A DNA stretch of 64,000 nt from Candidatus Nitrosocaldus sp. Lineage in GTDB: Archaea; Thermoproteota; Nitrososphaeria; Nitrososphaerales; Nitrosocaldaceae. Shown in pieces: positions 8,689 to 17,487 of this stretch. Position numbers and translations under genes: made by a program. The stretch's first letter is position 1. Each line of letters opens with the position of its first letter. The notes below the pieces were generated by a model that was not told the origin of the DNA, ran no database searches, and saw only the letters and a list, made by a program, of their open reading frames with translations. The DNA lies in assembly GCA_025054855.1 (NCBI GenBank), contig JANWZS010000003.1:60363-124362 (forward strand), written 5' to 3'.

Positions 8689-8717
8689 GTAAGTAAGTAA
8701 GTTAGTTATGCAGTACC

Positions 8718-9581
8718 CTACTCATTCAGCGATGGTAGCCTCAACCTATCCTCACCATCCTTACCGCCCTTATCACCAAACCATACAGTCACCTGCTGGA
8801 ACGGTATCTCTATACCATTGGTATCGAGAGCCTCCTTTATCCTCTTCACAAGATCGCCTCTAACATTGAAGAACTCCTGTGTTGGAACCCAGCACCACAC
8901 GTTTATGTTAACGCTTGAACTGCCTAGATCCCAGACCATGATCCTCGGCTCAGGAATAGCAAGTATCCTAGCATCTTCATCAACTATCCTCCTTATCACC
9001 TCTATTGCCTTGTTCATATCCTCCCTGTACGCTATCCCTACTGTAACCTCAACCCTCCTTGCTACATTCCTCCCAAAGTTCCTTACCTGGGATGTGAATA
9101 TCTTCTCATTCGGTAGCCTAACATACACGCCATCGAACCTCCTGAGCACCACGGAGAATGCAGTTATATCAGTAACAACACCAGCCACGTTCATCTCAGC
9201 AACCTCTATCGCATCACCTATCCTGAATGCTCTATCTATCTGCATGAAGAGCCCAGAGAACAGGTTAGCTACTGTAGACTGCACAGCGAACCCTATTATT
9301 ATACCTGCTATGCCTCCAGCAAGGAGCACACCAGTCAACTCTACGCCCAGATTGCCTATTGCTGATAGTGCTGCTATCCCAACTATTATCCAGAATACCG
9401 CCTTGCTTGCTAGGGGTGCTGCCTGAGGCGCATACTTTGTGAGGAAGTAGGATACAGGTATCCTTACAAGCCTTGCTATTAATATGCCAGCAGCAACTAT
9501 GGCTATTGAGATGAGCACCCTGAGCAGTTCTATCCTTGTCCCAAGGATCTCTATGGTGCCTAGTGCTATCCCCTCAACCAT
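8718..9581 (-). CDS. mscS: Small-conductance mechanosensitive channel (MscS family)
   Basis: A 287-residue channel that releases ions under hypo-osmotic stress. Three membrane helices lie at about 17-38, 61-80 and 82-107. The third is the Gly/Ala-rich pore helix (GVLLAGGIAGIIIGFAVQST). The cytosolic beta domain follows (FRIGDAIEVAEMNVAGVVTDI, then RLPNEKIFTSQVRNF) and an alpha/beta domain to the C-terminus. The gene starts 3 bases after the stop of the upstream DUF432 gene, so the pair forms an operon. Confidence 0.93.
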   Translation of the reverse strand: MVEGIALGTIEILGTRIELLRVLISIAIVAAGILIARLVRIPVSYFLTKYAPQAAPLASKAVFWIIVGIAALSAIGNLGVELTGVLLAGGIAGIIIGFAVQSTVANLFSGLFMQIDRAFRIGDAIEVAEMNVAGVVTDITAFSVVLRRFDGVYVRLPNEKIFTSQVRNFGRNVARRVEVTVGIAYREDMNKAIEVIRRIVDEDARILAIPEPRIMVWDLGSSSVNINVWCWVPTQEFFNVRGDLVKRIKEALDTNGIEIPFQQVTVWFGDKGGKDGEDRLRLPSLNE

Positions 9582-9583
9582 GA

Positions 9584-10339
9584 CTAGAACCCCAGCTCCA
9601 TGGTGTAACTCCTTGTGACTACTGCAGGGTTTACATGGGTCTTACTCCACCCTGACTCACTACCCTCCTCAACCTTCACATCAACCACCTCATTGCGTAC
9701 ACCCTGCCTTATCACAGCGTTAACCGTATCCAGCATGGCTTCACTACCGCTGTAGTAGAGGTCTATACCCTCTATGGGTATGACCAGCATGTTAACAGTG
9801 ACTATCCTGTCAAGGTAGTTATGAAGGCGTACATGCGCTACTGCCTCTGCGAATGGCTCTGCCTTGGGCATCTTGAAGTACACGGTAGACTCCCTGTACC
9901 TGCATACAACGCCATTATCTGGCATGCCATATAGAGCATACTTCATCAGTTTGGTAGCAAGTACATCTATCATGGTTACCCTGTTATCGTACTTCTCGAA
10001 TATACCAACCTCGACTGGCATCTTTATGTAGCACTCGAGCGCTGACTTTGTATCCATGACCAATGGGTCTTTGAACTTGAGTAGCAAGTGTCTAGCATAG
10101 TTTGCAGGTTGTGGTGTATGCACAGGTGCAACGGGGTATATGCAGAGGTGCAGTTCATTGGATACACTTGTGTCTATGAACCTGCTTGCAGCTCTCTTCT
10201 CACCTTCATACCTCTCATAGACATACTTGCCATGCTCAACACGCTTTATGCTCAGCATCATCCTATCTGCTACCCTGCTCCTCCACTCATCCCCCTCTAT
10301 CACGTACTCTCCATACGCTAGGCTCTCTTCTCGGAGCAC
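9584..10339 (-). CDS. DUF432-like protein, partner of MscS
   Basis: A 251-residue soluble protein. The pattern YPVAPVHTPQPANYARHLLLKF...P followed by MPVEVGIFEKYDNRVTMIDV matches my recollection of archaeal DUF432 proteins, which are often encoded next to MscS channels. No membrane helix or catalytic motif is visible. It is the first gene of a two-gene operon with mscS (3-base gap), which suggests a cytoplasmic accessory to the channel. That role is inference from position. Confidence 0.65.
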   Translation of the reverse strand: MLREESLAYGEYVIEGDEWRSRVADRMMLSIKRVEHGKYVYERYEGEKRAASRFIDTSVSNELHLCIYPVAPVHTPQPANYARHLLLKFKDPLVMDTKSALECYIKMPVEVGIFEKYDNRVTMIDVLATKLMKYALYGMPDNGVVCRYRESTVYFKMPKAEPFAEAVAHVRLHNYLDRIVTVNMLVIPIEGIDLYYSGSEAMLDTVNAVIRQGVRNEVVDVKVEEGSESGWSKTHVNPAVVTRSYTMELGF

Positions 10340-10386
10340 AGATCATACAACCATATATAACAAGATAAAGGTTACTACACGTGTGT

Positions 10387-11187
10387 ATGAACCTGGCATA
10401 TGCAAGGGATGATGATGCAAGGGATGCGATTAGAAGGGATGGAAAGGTTAGAGCCATACTCCCCATAGGCTCACTTGAGCAGCATGGGAAGCATCTACCA
10501 TTGGCTACAGATTCGATCATAGCAGAGCATATAGCAGCAATGGTTGCGGAGAGGATCAATGCTCTACTACTGCCATGCATAGGCTACGGGATATCGTATG
10601 AGCATGAGCCACTCTTCCATGTGAGCATAAGCGCATCTACACTGTGCATGCTTGTAGATGATGTGTGTAAATCACTTGCAAACATGGGTGTAAATAGGCT
10701 GATAGTGCTGAATGCACACTATGGCAATGAGCATGCACTGCTCTCATGCACCAAGGAGCTTGCTGAGAGGTACAGGAGCAGGATGCTGGTGTACAGCATA
10801 ACATACTCGCTCTTCCTTGATAGGGCAGATCATGCTGGGGAGAATGAGACATCGCTAATGCTCGCCATAAGGCCAGATCTTGTAAGGATGGACCTTGTAA
10901 GTAGAGGTGAGATGAAGCAGAAGCAGAAGCAGAAGGAGGAGGGTAAGAAGGATGATGTTACTGATGGCAAGGACATGATGGGCAGATTGGATGCAGTCTC
11001 GCTCTCAAGGATAACTCTCCTCCCAGGCTCAATGGCAAGTGTTGCGAGAGATGGTGTAGTAGGTGATCCTAGGATGGCTAGCAGGGATAGGGGTAATGCC
11101 CTGCTGGAAGAGATCTGCTCAAGGATACTCAAGGTTATAGAGGAGGTAGAGCGTGTGTATGAGCAGATGAGCGCTAGAGGTAGATAA
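10387..11187 (+). CDS. Creatininase-family metal hydrolase (ArfB/MftE type)
   Basis: The 266-residue enzyme has the metal-binding motifs of the creatininase superfamily: PIGSLEQHGKHLPLATD (Glu31, His33, Asp42), NAHYGNE in place of the usual NGHGGN, and HAGENETS. In archaea the best-known member is ArfB, which deformylates a riboflavin/F420 precursor, and that is the likeliest role. Other members cleave creatinine or peptides. A Lys/Gln/Asp-rich low-complexity insert (about 178-198, KQKQKQKEEGKKDD) interrupts the C-terminal part and looks lineage-specific. A TATA box (CATATATAAC) about 30 bases upstream supports a start at 10387 or the GTG at 10381. Confidence 0.8.
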   Translation: MNLAYARDDDARDAIRRDGKVRAILPIGSLEQHGKHLPLATDSIIAEHIAAMVAERINALLLPCIGYGISYEHEPLFHVSISASTLCMLVDDVCKSLANMGVNRLIVLNAHYGNEHALLSCTKELAERYRSRMLVYSITYSLFLDRADHAGENETSLMLAIRPDLVRMDLVSRGEMKQKQKQKEEGKKDDVTDGKDMMGRLDAVSLSRITLLPGSMASVARDGVVGDPRMASRDRGNALLEEICSRILKVIEEVERVYEQMSARGR

Positions 11188-11286
11188 CTATAGTATTGGT
11201 AGTAGCAGCAGTAGCAGTAGTAGCGGTGATTGAGCATCAAATCAAGATGATTTATATATGCAATCAACAGAGGATGAGCGATAGAC

Positions 11287-11514
11287 ATGTCTGTAGATAT
11301 GGCTGTAAAGGTATTGGATGAGAGCGTTGGAGGTGTAGTGCTGATAAAGATGAAGGGAGGGAAGGTGATAAGAGGAACACTGCTGGGCTATGATCAGCAT
11401 ATGAACCTGCTATTATCAAAGTCTGAGGAGATACTGGATGATGGCAAGGCAGTAGAGCTGGGCACAATAGTCGTGAGAGGGGATAACGTAGTGCTCATCT
11501 CCCCACCAAAGTAA
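11287..11514 (+). CDS. LSm/Sm-like archaeal RNA-binding protein
   Basis: A 75-residue Sm-fold protein that forms heptameric rings on U-rich RNA. Sm1 is visible as [30 protein letters not shown] and Sm2 as [21 protein letters not shown] box (TTTATATATG, about 11249-11258) precedes the start by about 30 bases. It is followed after 10 bases by the eL37 gene, an arrangement known in many archaea. Confidence 0.95.
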   Translation: MSVDMAVKVLDESVGGVVLIKMKGGKVIRGTLLGYDQHMNLLLSKSEEILDDGKAVELGTIVVRGDNVVLISPPK

Positions 11515-11524
11515 GTGATGACCT

Positions 11525-11662
11525 ATGAGAGGCACCCCCTCGATGGGGAAGCACAACAAGGGAAGGGTACATGTGAGGTGCAGGAGGTGTGGCAACAACT
11601 CGTTCCATGTTAGGAGGAAGCGCTGTGCGAGCTGTGGATTCCCAGATAGTCGATGGAAGTAA
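11525..11662 (+). CDS. rpl37e: Large-subunit ribosomal protein eL37 (L37e)
   Basis: A 45-residue protein too short for most gene callers. It starts [19 protein letters not shown]. The zinc-binding Cys pairs are both present (CRRC near 19-22 and CASC near 34-37), followed by GFPDSRWK and the TAA. N-terminus, basic composition and the C-x2-C spacing match archaeal eL37. It follows the LSm gene by 10 bases and is very likely cotranscribed with it. Confidence 0.95.
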   Translation: MRGTPSMGKHNKGRVHVRCRRCGNNSFHVRRKRCASCGFPDSRWK

Positions 11663-11717
11663 GGAAGGTAACAGCTGAAGCAGAATGAATAATAGGAAGA
11701 AGATGGAATAGGGAAGA

Positions 11718-12710
11718 GTGATAGAGGCGCTCATTGCTGCTGCTCTAGCAGGGGCAGTAACAGCTTTGGTTAGAGGAGGGAGGCGAGGTTCAGATGGAGA
11801 GGCCCATACCCATGCCCCTCCCCCTTTGGATGCCCATGCGGGTACTGCAGATACTGCACGTGAGAAGAGCGTGATTATGCATAAGGGTATAGAGCATAGG
11901 ATAAGGAGCATGGCAGATATCAGGCTCAGGGGGTACCTGAACGATGGGAAGATAAGCGAGGAGGAGTATAGAGCACTCACTGGCTATCCAGCGAAGATTG
12001 GTGGATATGCTGAGTACGGTGGCGTGGCTGGTTATGATGCTAGAGGAGCGGATGGTCTGGGCGGTAGGAGCAGTAGCGATAGCATGATGATCAAGGAGAT
12101 ACTGCTCAGGCTGGATATGCTACACTCTAGGCTCGGTGCGCTCGAGTACAGGATGGATGCAGGGTTGAGGATGGGCTCATACCATGCGCCTGTAATATCT
12201 GCACATACTCGCCATGAGCAGTCGAGCGTGCATAAGGGGTACGGTGAGCATGAGGGTTCTGGGGGGGAGGGGAGGAGAGGAGGAAGGGGGATGGGTATGG
12301 GGGCGATGAGAGGAGGGAGGAGAGGGGGTGGAGGTGTAAGGGAGGAGAGGATCCCCAGTAAGCGGGCTATGGAGAGGAGGAAGGGGGATGGGTACGGGGG
12401 CGATGAGAGGAGGGAGGAGGGGAGGAAGAGAGAGGATGGGGATGTGCTGGTTATAGATACTAGTAGTAGGGATGAGGGTATGGGTAATGTGAACAGGGAG
12501 GATCTGGCTGTGGGCAACGTTGGTGTGCATGGTCTGAGAGATGATCATGGCAAGGATGATAGCGGGAGCATGAACAGTGCATCTGCAGGTAGCGCTGGCA
12601 TGGTCGGTGGTGGCGCTGGATACGATGATGGCAGTGATGAGGAGCTTGAGAGCATAAAGAGGCAGATACTCGATGCTCTTGCTAGGTTAGAGAAGGGGGC
12701 AGATGAGTGA
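11718..12710 (+). CDS. Low-complexity protein with N-terminal membrane helix
   Basis: A 330-residue protein that starts with GTG. A short hydrophobic helix (about 2-18) is followed by a SHOCT-like element (MADIRLRGYLNDGKISEEEYRALTG, about 65-90) and a coiled-coil-prone segment (IKEILLRLDMLHSRLGALEYR). A long Gly/Arg/Glu/Asp-rich disordered stretch then leads to a short C-terminal helix (LESIKRQILDALARLE). The disordered region contains a 49-bp near-perfect DNA repeat read in two different frames. The SHOCT-like element hints at an oligomerisation role, but no function can be assigned. Confidence 0.6.
   Translation: MIEALIAAALAGAVTALVRGGRRGSDGEAHTHAPPPLDAHAGTADTAREKSVIMHKGIEHRIRSMADIRLRGYLNDGKISEEEYRALTGYPAKIGGYAEYGGVAGYDARGADGLGGRSSSDSMMIKEILLRLDMLHSRLGALEYRMDAGLRMGSYHAPVISAHTRHEQSSVHKGYGEHEGSGGEGRRGGRGMGMGAMRGGRRGGGGVREERIPSKRAMERRKGDGYGGDERREEGRKREDGDVLVIDTSSRDEGMGNVNREDLAVGNVGVHGLRDDHGKDDSGSMNSASAGSAGMVGGGAGYDDGSDEELESIKRQILDALARLEKGADE
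12274..12322. repeat. Direct repeat, copy 1 (49 bp)
   Basis: G-rich 49-bp segment repeated at 12371-12419 with a single mismatch (T/C). The offset is 97 bases, so the copies lie in different reading frames of the same gene. Copy 1 encodes a Gly/Arg/Met-rich peptide. Confidence 0.85.
12371..12419. repeat. Direct repeat, copy 2 (49 bp)
   Basis: Second copy of the 49-bp repeat, one mismatch to copy 1. Here it is read one base out of register and encodes an Arg/Lys/Asp/Glu-rich peptide. Confidence 0.85.
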
Positions 12711-12764
12711 AGGTGTAAGTGGATAACAAATAAATGAATAGGCGATTGTACACCTACCTCAAGT

Positions 12765-13529
12765 ATGAATAGTAACAGTGGTATAAGCATCCCTATGGCT
12801 GAGATGCTCAGGGCTGTGGTCGATGTGCATGTGAAGGATGGAATGGTAGTGGGGCTGGGTTCTGGCAGGACCATGGCAGCACTACTGGACTCACTCGCTG
12901 GTAGCACTACCATAAACAAATCAAGCATAAGGTTCATACCAACATCACTCCAGATAAAGATGAAGGCAGAGGAGATCGGTCTGACCATTGGGGATGAGTC
13001 GTTGATACCCATACTGGATCTCGTCATAGATGGTGCAGATCAGATAGATGCGAACCTGGTAATGATAAAGGGAGGGGGAGGCGCACTGCTCAGGGAGAAG
13101 GTACTCATGCATGCAGCAGAGAAGGTTATAATACTTGCAGATGAGGGCAAGTACGTTGAGAGGCTCACTATGCCCATACCTGTGGAGGTTGTGCCTTATG
13201 CAAGGGTGTACGTGAGCAACGTACTCAAGGGCATGGGCGCTGAGCCCCGTGTGAGGACCAATGAGAGGGGCTACCCAGTGATTACAGAGAATGGGAACAT
13301 AATAATAGACTCTGCATTCAGGAGCATAGACGAGGATGCAGGTAGCCTTGAGTATAGACTGAAGTGCATACCAGGGGTGGTCGAGGTTGGGCTCTTCAGC
13401 AGAAGGGTTGCAGATATGTACTACAAGGCCATGAGGGATGGTTGCTTTGAGGCTATATGGAGGGAGCAGGGCAGGGTGATGAGGAGGAGGATGAGTATGG
13501 GCAGGGTTGGGTCATCCATCGATGGTTGA
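12765..13529 (+). CDS. rpiA: Ribose-5-phosphate isomerase A
   Basis: The 254-residue enzyme interconverts ribose 5-phosphate and ribulose 5-phosphate. Visible RpiA motifs are GLGSGRTMAALL (usual GLGTGST), LVIDGADQID with the catalytic Asp, and MIKGGGGALLREK with the catalytic Glu/Lys. It also has EVVPYA, and CIPGVVEVGLF near the C-terminus. Length is slightly above average because of a short basic C-terminal tail. A TATA-like AACAAATAAATG lies about 30-35 bases before the ATG. It links to the supply of ribose for nucleotides in a lineage without an oxidative pentose phosphate branch (known for archaea). Confidence 0.93.
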   Translation: MNSNSGISIPMAEMLRAVVDVHVKDGMVVGLGSGRTMAALLDSLAGSTTINKSSIRFIPTSLQIKMKAEEIGLTIGDESLIPILDLVIDGADQIDANLVMIKGGGGALLREKVLMHAAEKVIILADEGKYVERLTMPIPVEVVPYARVYVSNVLKGMGAEPRVRTNERGYPVITENGNIIIDSAFRSIDEDAGSLEYRLKCIPGVVEVGLFSRRVADMYYKAMRDGCFEAIWREQGRVMRRRMSMGRVGSSIDG

Positions 13530-13586
13530 TGCCTTCCTCCTCTCCTGCCATATGCCTACCATCCACAGCCCTGTGAACTAGTACCA

Positions 13587-14993
13587 TCAGGATACGCATA
13601 CCCTCCTCCTCGCTATATACCTCCCATAGCCTCCCTTACCCACCACATGCCCATCCTCCATTATAACACTGCCCCTTAGTATGGTGCATATGGGCCAGCC
13701 CCTGAGCACCATCCCATCGTATATGGTGTAGTCAGAGTAGGAGCATAACATCTCTGGCGTAACCCTCCTCTCCGCATCCATATCCACAAGCACTATATCC
13801 GCATCGCTACCAATGGTCAGGGAGCCCTTGCCCTCTAGCCCGAATATCCTCGCTGCGTTGTGGCTCGTCACTTCCACAAGCCTCTCGAGCGTTATCCTGC
13901 CCTTGTTGACACCCTCACTGAGTAGGACAGGGAGTATGGTAGCTACCCCAGGGAACCCTGCAAGTGCAGTCCATACGCTTCCATCACCCAACTTCATAGC
14001 AAGCCTGTTCGCTACATGATCGCTCCCTATGCAGTCTATCAGCCCCTTCTTAAGGGCATCCCAGACCCTTGCAACATCATCCCTGCTCCTCAATGGAGGC
14101 ACTACCTTGCCTCTGAGATCGAACTCGTATGTATGTGTGAGGTAGTGTGGGCATGTCTCAACGTACACCCTGCCTCTGCTGCTGTGCTTGGCCTCCATGA
14201 CAGCATCTATTGCCTGTGATGAGCCTACATGCACTATGTAGAGATCTGCACCATATCTTCTAGCAACATCTGTAACGAAGGCTATGGCCTTCTGCTCAGA
14301 CGATGCTGGCCTTGAATCACTCCATGCCTTGAGCCCATCTAGCCCCTGCTCCCTAGCCCTCCTCATCTCCCTAGAGCATACCTCAGGGTCCTCTGCATGT
14401 ACGAGTGTTATGCATGAGAGCGCCCCTGCACCTGCAATGGTAGCCTCAACCAACTCCTCCGTAGTATCAACCCTCCCATGCACCAGGGCACTTGAATAAG
14501 GGTCTATATCCATGTATATGCCTCCTATCTCACCCCTCAGGTTCATGTAGAGCTTGAACGATGTTATGCCCTTGCTCACACAGTACTCCATCTCCTCTAC
14601 ATGCTCATCGAGCAGTATCGATGCGTGATAGGCATAATCCACTATATGGGAGTGCTTGCTGGCCTCTAGATGTGCATCGAGCCTATCCCTGTACCTTGAG
14701 TAGAGTCTCAGCATGCGCATCATCGTCGTCACCCCCCCAACCGCAGCAGACCTGGATTCCGTCTCTGCAGCCCTATCTATAGGTGTGAATACACCATAGT
14801 GCACATGGGGGTCTATGGCCCCAGGGATGGCATACAACCCTGGCCTAGATGCATCTATGGTGAGATCTGCATAGACCATATCCCTGGTTAGACCCTTGAT
14901 CCTCCCATCATCCACCACTATGTTAGTCTCGACTATTCCTACCCTTGGGATCACAACCCTTGCATCCCTCACGAGCATATCAACCGTAGCCAT
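13587..14993 (-). CDS. Dihydropyrimidinase/dihydroorotase-like amidohydrolase
   Basis: A 468-residue cyclic amidohydrolase. Metal-site motifs are PGAIDPHVHYG, SFKLYMN (the carboxylated lysine), TLVHAEDPE, LYIVHVGSS and CIGSDHV; the composite beta-sandwich ends cover both termini. The pattern fits dihydropyrimidinase/hydantoinase or a non-pyrB-linked dihydroorotase; substrate is undecided. I chose the ATG at 14993. The apparent longer start at 15029 is produced by translated CATC/GGAT microsatellite DNA (MDGWVDGW). It is divergent from an isocitrate-lyase-family gene across a shared A/T-rich promoter region. Confidence 0.8.
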   Translation of the reverse strand: MATVDMLVRDARVVIPRVGIVETNIVVDDGRIKGLTRDMVYADLTIDASRPGLYAIPGAIDPHVHYGVFTPIDRAAETESRSAAVGGVTTMMRMLRLYSRYRDRLDAHLEASKHSHIVDYAYHASILLDEHVEEMEYCVSKGITSFKLYMNLRGEIGGIYMDIDPYSSALVHGRVDTTEELVEATIAGAGALSCITLVHAEDPEVCSREMRRAREQGLDGLKAWSDSRPASSEQKAIAFVTDVARRYGADLYIVHVGSSQAIDAVMEAKHSSRGRVYVETCPHYLTHTYEFDLRGKVVPPLRSRDDVARVWDALKKGLIDCIGSDHVANRLAMKLGDGSVWTALAGFPGVATILPVLLSEGVNKGRITLERLVEVTSHNAARIFGLEGKGSLTIGSDADIVLVDMDAERRVTPEMLCSYSDYTIYDGMVLRGWPICTILRGSVIMEDGHVVGKGGYGRYIARRRVCVS

Positions 14994-15089
14994 ACAACAT
15001 CCTATCCATCCATCCACCCATCCATCCACACTGCACCATTAAAATATTTATTCATGCAGAGCATAGGAAGGGGAGAAGGGAGGAGAGGG

Positions 15090-15968
15090 ATGCTCTTATC
15101 AAGGATAAGGGGCGGGGAGTCAGTAGTGGTGCCAGGTGTATACGATGCTCTAAGCGCAAGGATAGCAGAGCAGGTGGGGTTCGAGGCTGTCTTCCAGTCG
15201 GGGTACAGTGTTGCTGCTAGCATGCTCGGCCTCCCAGACTATGGGCTGCTCAACGCCAACGAGGTTGTGGAGCAGGCTAGGAGGATAGCATCCTCAGTCT
15301 CCATACCCCTGATCGTTGATATAGATACTGGATATGGTAATGCGTTGAACGTTAGGAGGGTTGTGCAGGAGCTGGAGAGGGCTGGGGCCAAGGGCGTATT
15401 CCTTGAGGACCAGGTCTGGCCTAAGAGGTGTGGGCATATGCAGGGCAAGCAGGTTATACCCGTTGAGGAGTACATGCAGAAGCTGTACGCTGCGCTAGAC
15501 GCAAGGAGCAGCAGTGAGTTCATCGTGGTTGCTAGAACCGATGCATTGGAGCCACTGGGCATAGATGAGGCTATAGAGAGGGCTAACATGTACGCTGATG
15601 CAGGTGCAGATCTAGTATTCGTTGAGGCGCCTAGAAGCGTTGAGGAGATGAGGAGGATATGCAGGGAGGTTAGGGCACCTATGGTGGCGAACATGATAGA
15701 GGGAGGGAGGACACCATTGCTGAGCGTGAGTGAGTTGAGGGCTATAGGCTACAGATTCATACTCTTCCCTCTAACTGCACTGTTATCAGCAGCGTACGCC
15801 ATGAGGGAGATGCTCTCACTCCTCAAGGCTGATACGCTTGTGGATGCGGTGAAGAGGGATAGTAGGAGGATGCTCATCTTCGATGAGTTCAACAGGCTCA
15901 TAGGGCTCGATGGTCTGAAGAGTATAGAGGCTAGATATGCTAGAACATCTTCACGCCATCACCAATAA
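15090..15968 (+). CDS. Isocitrate lyase/PEP mutase superfamily enzyme
   Basis: A 292-residue alpha/beta-barrel enzyme with the superfamily hallmarks VVPGVYDALSARI, VDIDTGYGNA, FLEDQVWPKRCGHMQGKQ and VVARTDA. The loop KRCGHMQGK with its catalytic Cys resembles 2-methylisocitrate lyase more than phosphonomutases, so C-C bond cleavage of a small dicarboxylate is likely. Oxaloacetate hydrolases and decarboxylases share the fold. The start at 15090 is preceded by GGAGAGGG. An ATG at 15054 is only about 10 bases after the A/T-rich promoter element and is less likely. Confidence 0.78.
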   Translation: MLLSRIRGGESVVVPGVYDALSARIAEQVGFEAVFQSGYSVAASMLGLPDYGLLNANEVVEQARRIASSVSIPLIVDIDTGYGNALNVRRVVQELERAGAKGVFLEDQVWPKRCGHMQGKQVIPVEEYMQKLYAALDARSSSEFIVVARTDALEPLGIDEAIERANMYADAGADLVFVEAPRSVEEMRRICREVRAPMVANMIEGGRTPLLSVSELRAIGYRFILFPLTALLSAAYAMREMLSLLKADTLVDAVKRDSRRMLIFDEFNRLIGLDGLKSIEARYARTSSRHHQ

Positions 15969-15974
15969 CCTCTT

Positions 15975-15990
15975 ATAATTTATAAATTAT
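15975..15990. promoter_or_regulatory. 16-bp perfect A/T palindrome before the chemoreceptor gene
   Basis: ATAATTTATAAATTAT is a perfect palindrome, and its core (TATAAATTAT) recurs 20 bases further on. It lies in an unusually A/T-rich 110-base gap between the lyase-family gene and the chemoreceptor gene. It may be a regulator site or simply promoter DNA. A separate TATA-like AATTATAAAT sits nearer the start (about 16043-16052). Confidence 0.4.
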
Positions 15991-16077
15991 CTTATAGATT
16001 ATAAATTATAATTAATGTTTTGTAAGTATAATCTATGATTAACTTAATTATAAATCGCCTGATTATTGATCTGATTC

Positions 16078-17457
16078 ATGGTACAGGCGCAAGTAAGCAG
16101 GTTTGATGTAGAGGATGACGGGATGGCTATACTCAACGGGATAACCACTAACATAGCCCAGCTTGTCAAGAGTGCAGATAAGAACAGGATATACATGGAT
16201 GAGATGCTTTCTATGATGAACGAGCAAGCCAATGGTATAGCGAATATCTCGACCGCCGTAAATACCATAACTAACAGTATACAGAGCATATCTATCGCAC
16301 TATCAGATACTAGTAACATAGCAGGTAACCTTGCAAAGAGTAGTGGTGATTCAGCAGAGAATGCAAGGCAGGTACTGGCTGAGATTGCAAAGATAAACGG
16401 GGTTGTGAGATCATTCCATGAGGCTAATATGAAGGTAAGGGACGAGTTCAAGGCTATAAACAACATAGTCAAGTTCATAGACAGGGTTGCCGATAGAACG
16501 AATCTACTTGCGCTCAACGCTGCTATAGAGGCAGCAAGGGCAGGTGAAGCAGGGAGAGGTTTTGCTGTAGTTGCTGAGGAGGTTAGGGCCTTGGCAATGG
16601 ATACTAGCAAGAACGCAAATGAGATAGCGAAGATGATAACCAGCATATCTAACCTATTCGATGAGTTGAGCAGGAGCATAAGCGAGAATGTTGAAGTACT
16701 TAACAACATGGTTACTAAGGTTACCGATATACTCAACGCATTACAGTCTATCGCAGATAGTGTAAAGAGCATAAATGAGAATATAAGACAGATAGCGGTA
16801 TCATCCCAAGAGGCTGCAGCAGGGAGCGAGGAGTTGACAGCGACCACAGAGCAGCTGAAGAGTTCTACTGATGCAAATATGAGACATGTTAATGAGATAA
16901 GTAGTTCGCTGAAGGATATGATGAACACCATCTCAGGAATAAGCAGTGCAGCAAGCAAGTTGAGGTATATAGTGGATGTATTCTCATGTATAGCAGATGC
17001 ATCAATAGTATCAATGACAGATATCGAAGGAGATATCAACTACGTGAACAAGAAGTTCCTTAGCGTGAGCAGGTACAGCAAGGACGAACTCTATGGTCAG
17101 AATCACAGGATACTCAAGTCTGGCTTCCACGATACAAGCCTATTCGAGAGTATGTGGAAGACTATAAGCAATGGAGGCACGTTCATAGGATATGTGAGGA
17201 ACAGGGCAAAGGATGGGAGCATATATTGGGTCAAGGCGGTCATAAAGCCAACTTATGATGGCAATGGTAGCATAGATGGTTACGTTGCTGTGAGGACGCC
17301 AGTAACAGAGTTGATGGTCAGCCTAGGTGTTGAGGATGCGATAAGGTTGATCTCACAGGGCAAGGCAAGGAAGGTGGATGTAAGGATGAGGGAGATCGTA
17401 GAGGGATTGAGGTTAGGAACATACAGGATATACGATAACTATGCCAATGGGTACTGA
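16078..17457 (+). CDS. Soluble methyl-accepting chemotaxis-like protein with C-terminal PAS domain
   Basis: A 459-residue protein without membrane helices. Residues about 20-290 form a long coiled-coil signalling domain whose hairpin tip is clear ([20 protein letters not shown] then [15 protein letters not shown]). Residues about 305-425 form a PAS domain ([47 protein letters not shown]). The order MCP then PAS is the reverse of Aer-type receptors. It should sense an internal ligand or redox state and would signal to a CheA kinase, none of which is in this window. The gene is followed 30 bases later by a flavin reductase. Confidence 0.88.
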   Translation: MVQAQVSRFDVEDDGMAILNGITTNIAQLVKSADKNRIYMDEMLSMMNEQANGIANISTAVNTITNSIQSISIALSDTSNIAGNLAKSSGDSAENARQVLAEIAKINGVVRSFHEANMKVRDEFKAINNIVKFIDRVADRTNLLALNAAIEAARAGEAGRGFAVVAEEVRALAMDTSKNANEIAKMITSISNLFDELSRSISENVEVLNNMVTKVTDILNALQSIADSVKSINENIRQIAVSSQEAAAGSEELTATTEQLKSSTDANMRHVNEISSSLKDMMNTISGISSAASKLRYIVDVFSCIADASIVSMTDIEGDINYVNKKFLSVSRYSKDELYGQNHRILKSGFHDTSLFESMWKTISNGGTFIGYVRNRAKDGSIYWVKAVIKPTYDGNGSIDGYVAVRTPVTELMVSLGVEDAIRLISQGKARKVDVRMREIVEGLRLGTYRIYDNYANGY

Positions 17458-17487
17458 CATGCCATACATGTTGTATGGAGGATTACC

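Noticed and set aside
14994..15029. N-terminal extension of the dihydropyrimidinase-like protein
   Set aside because: The extra residues (MDGWVDGWIGCC) are translated CATC/GGAT microsatellite DNA; the family-typical start is MATVDMLV.
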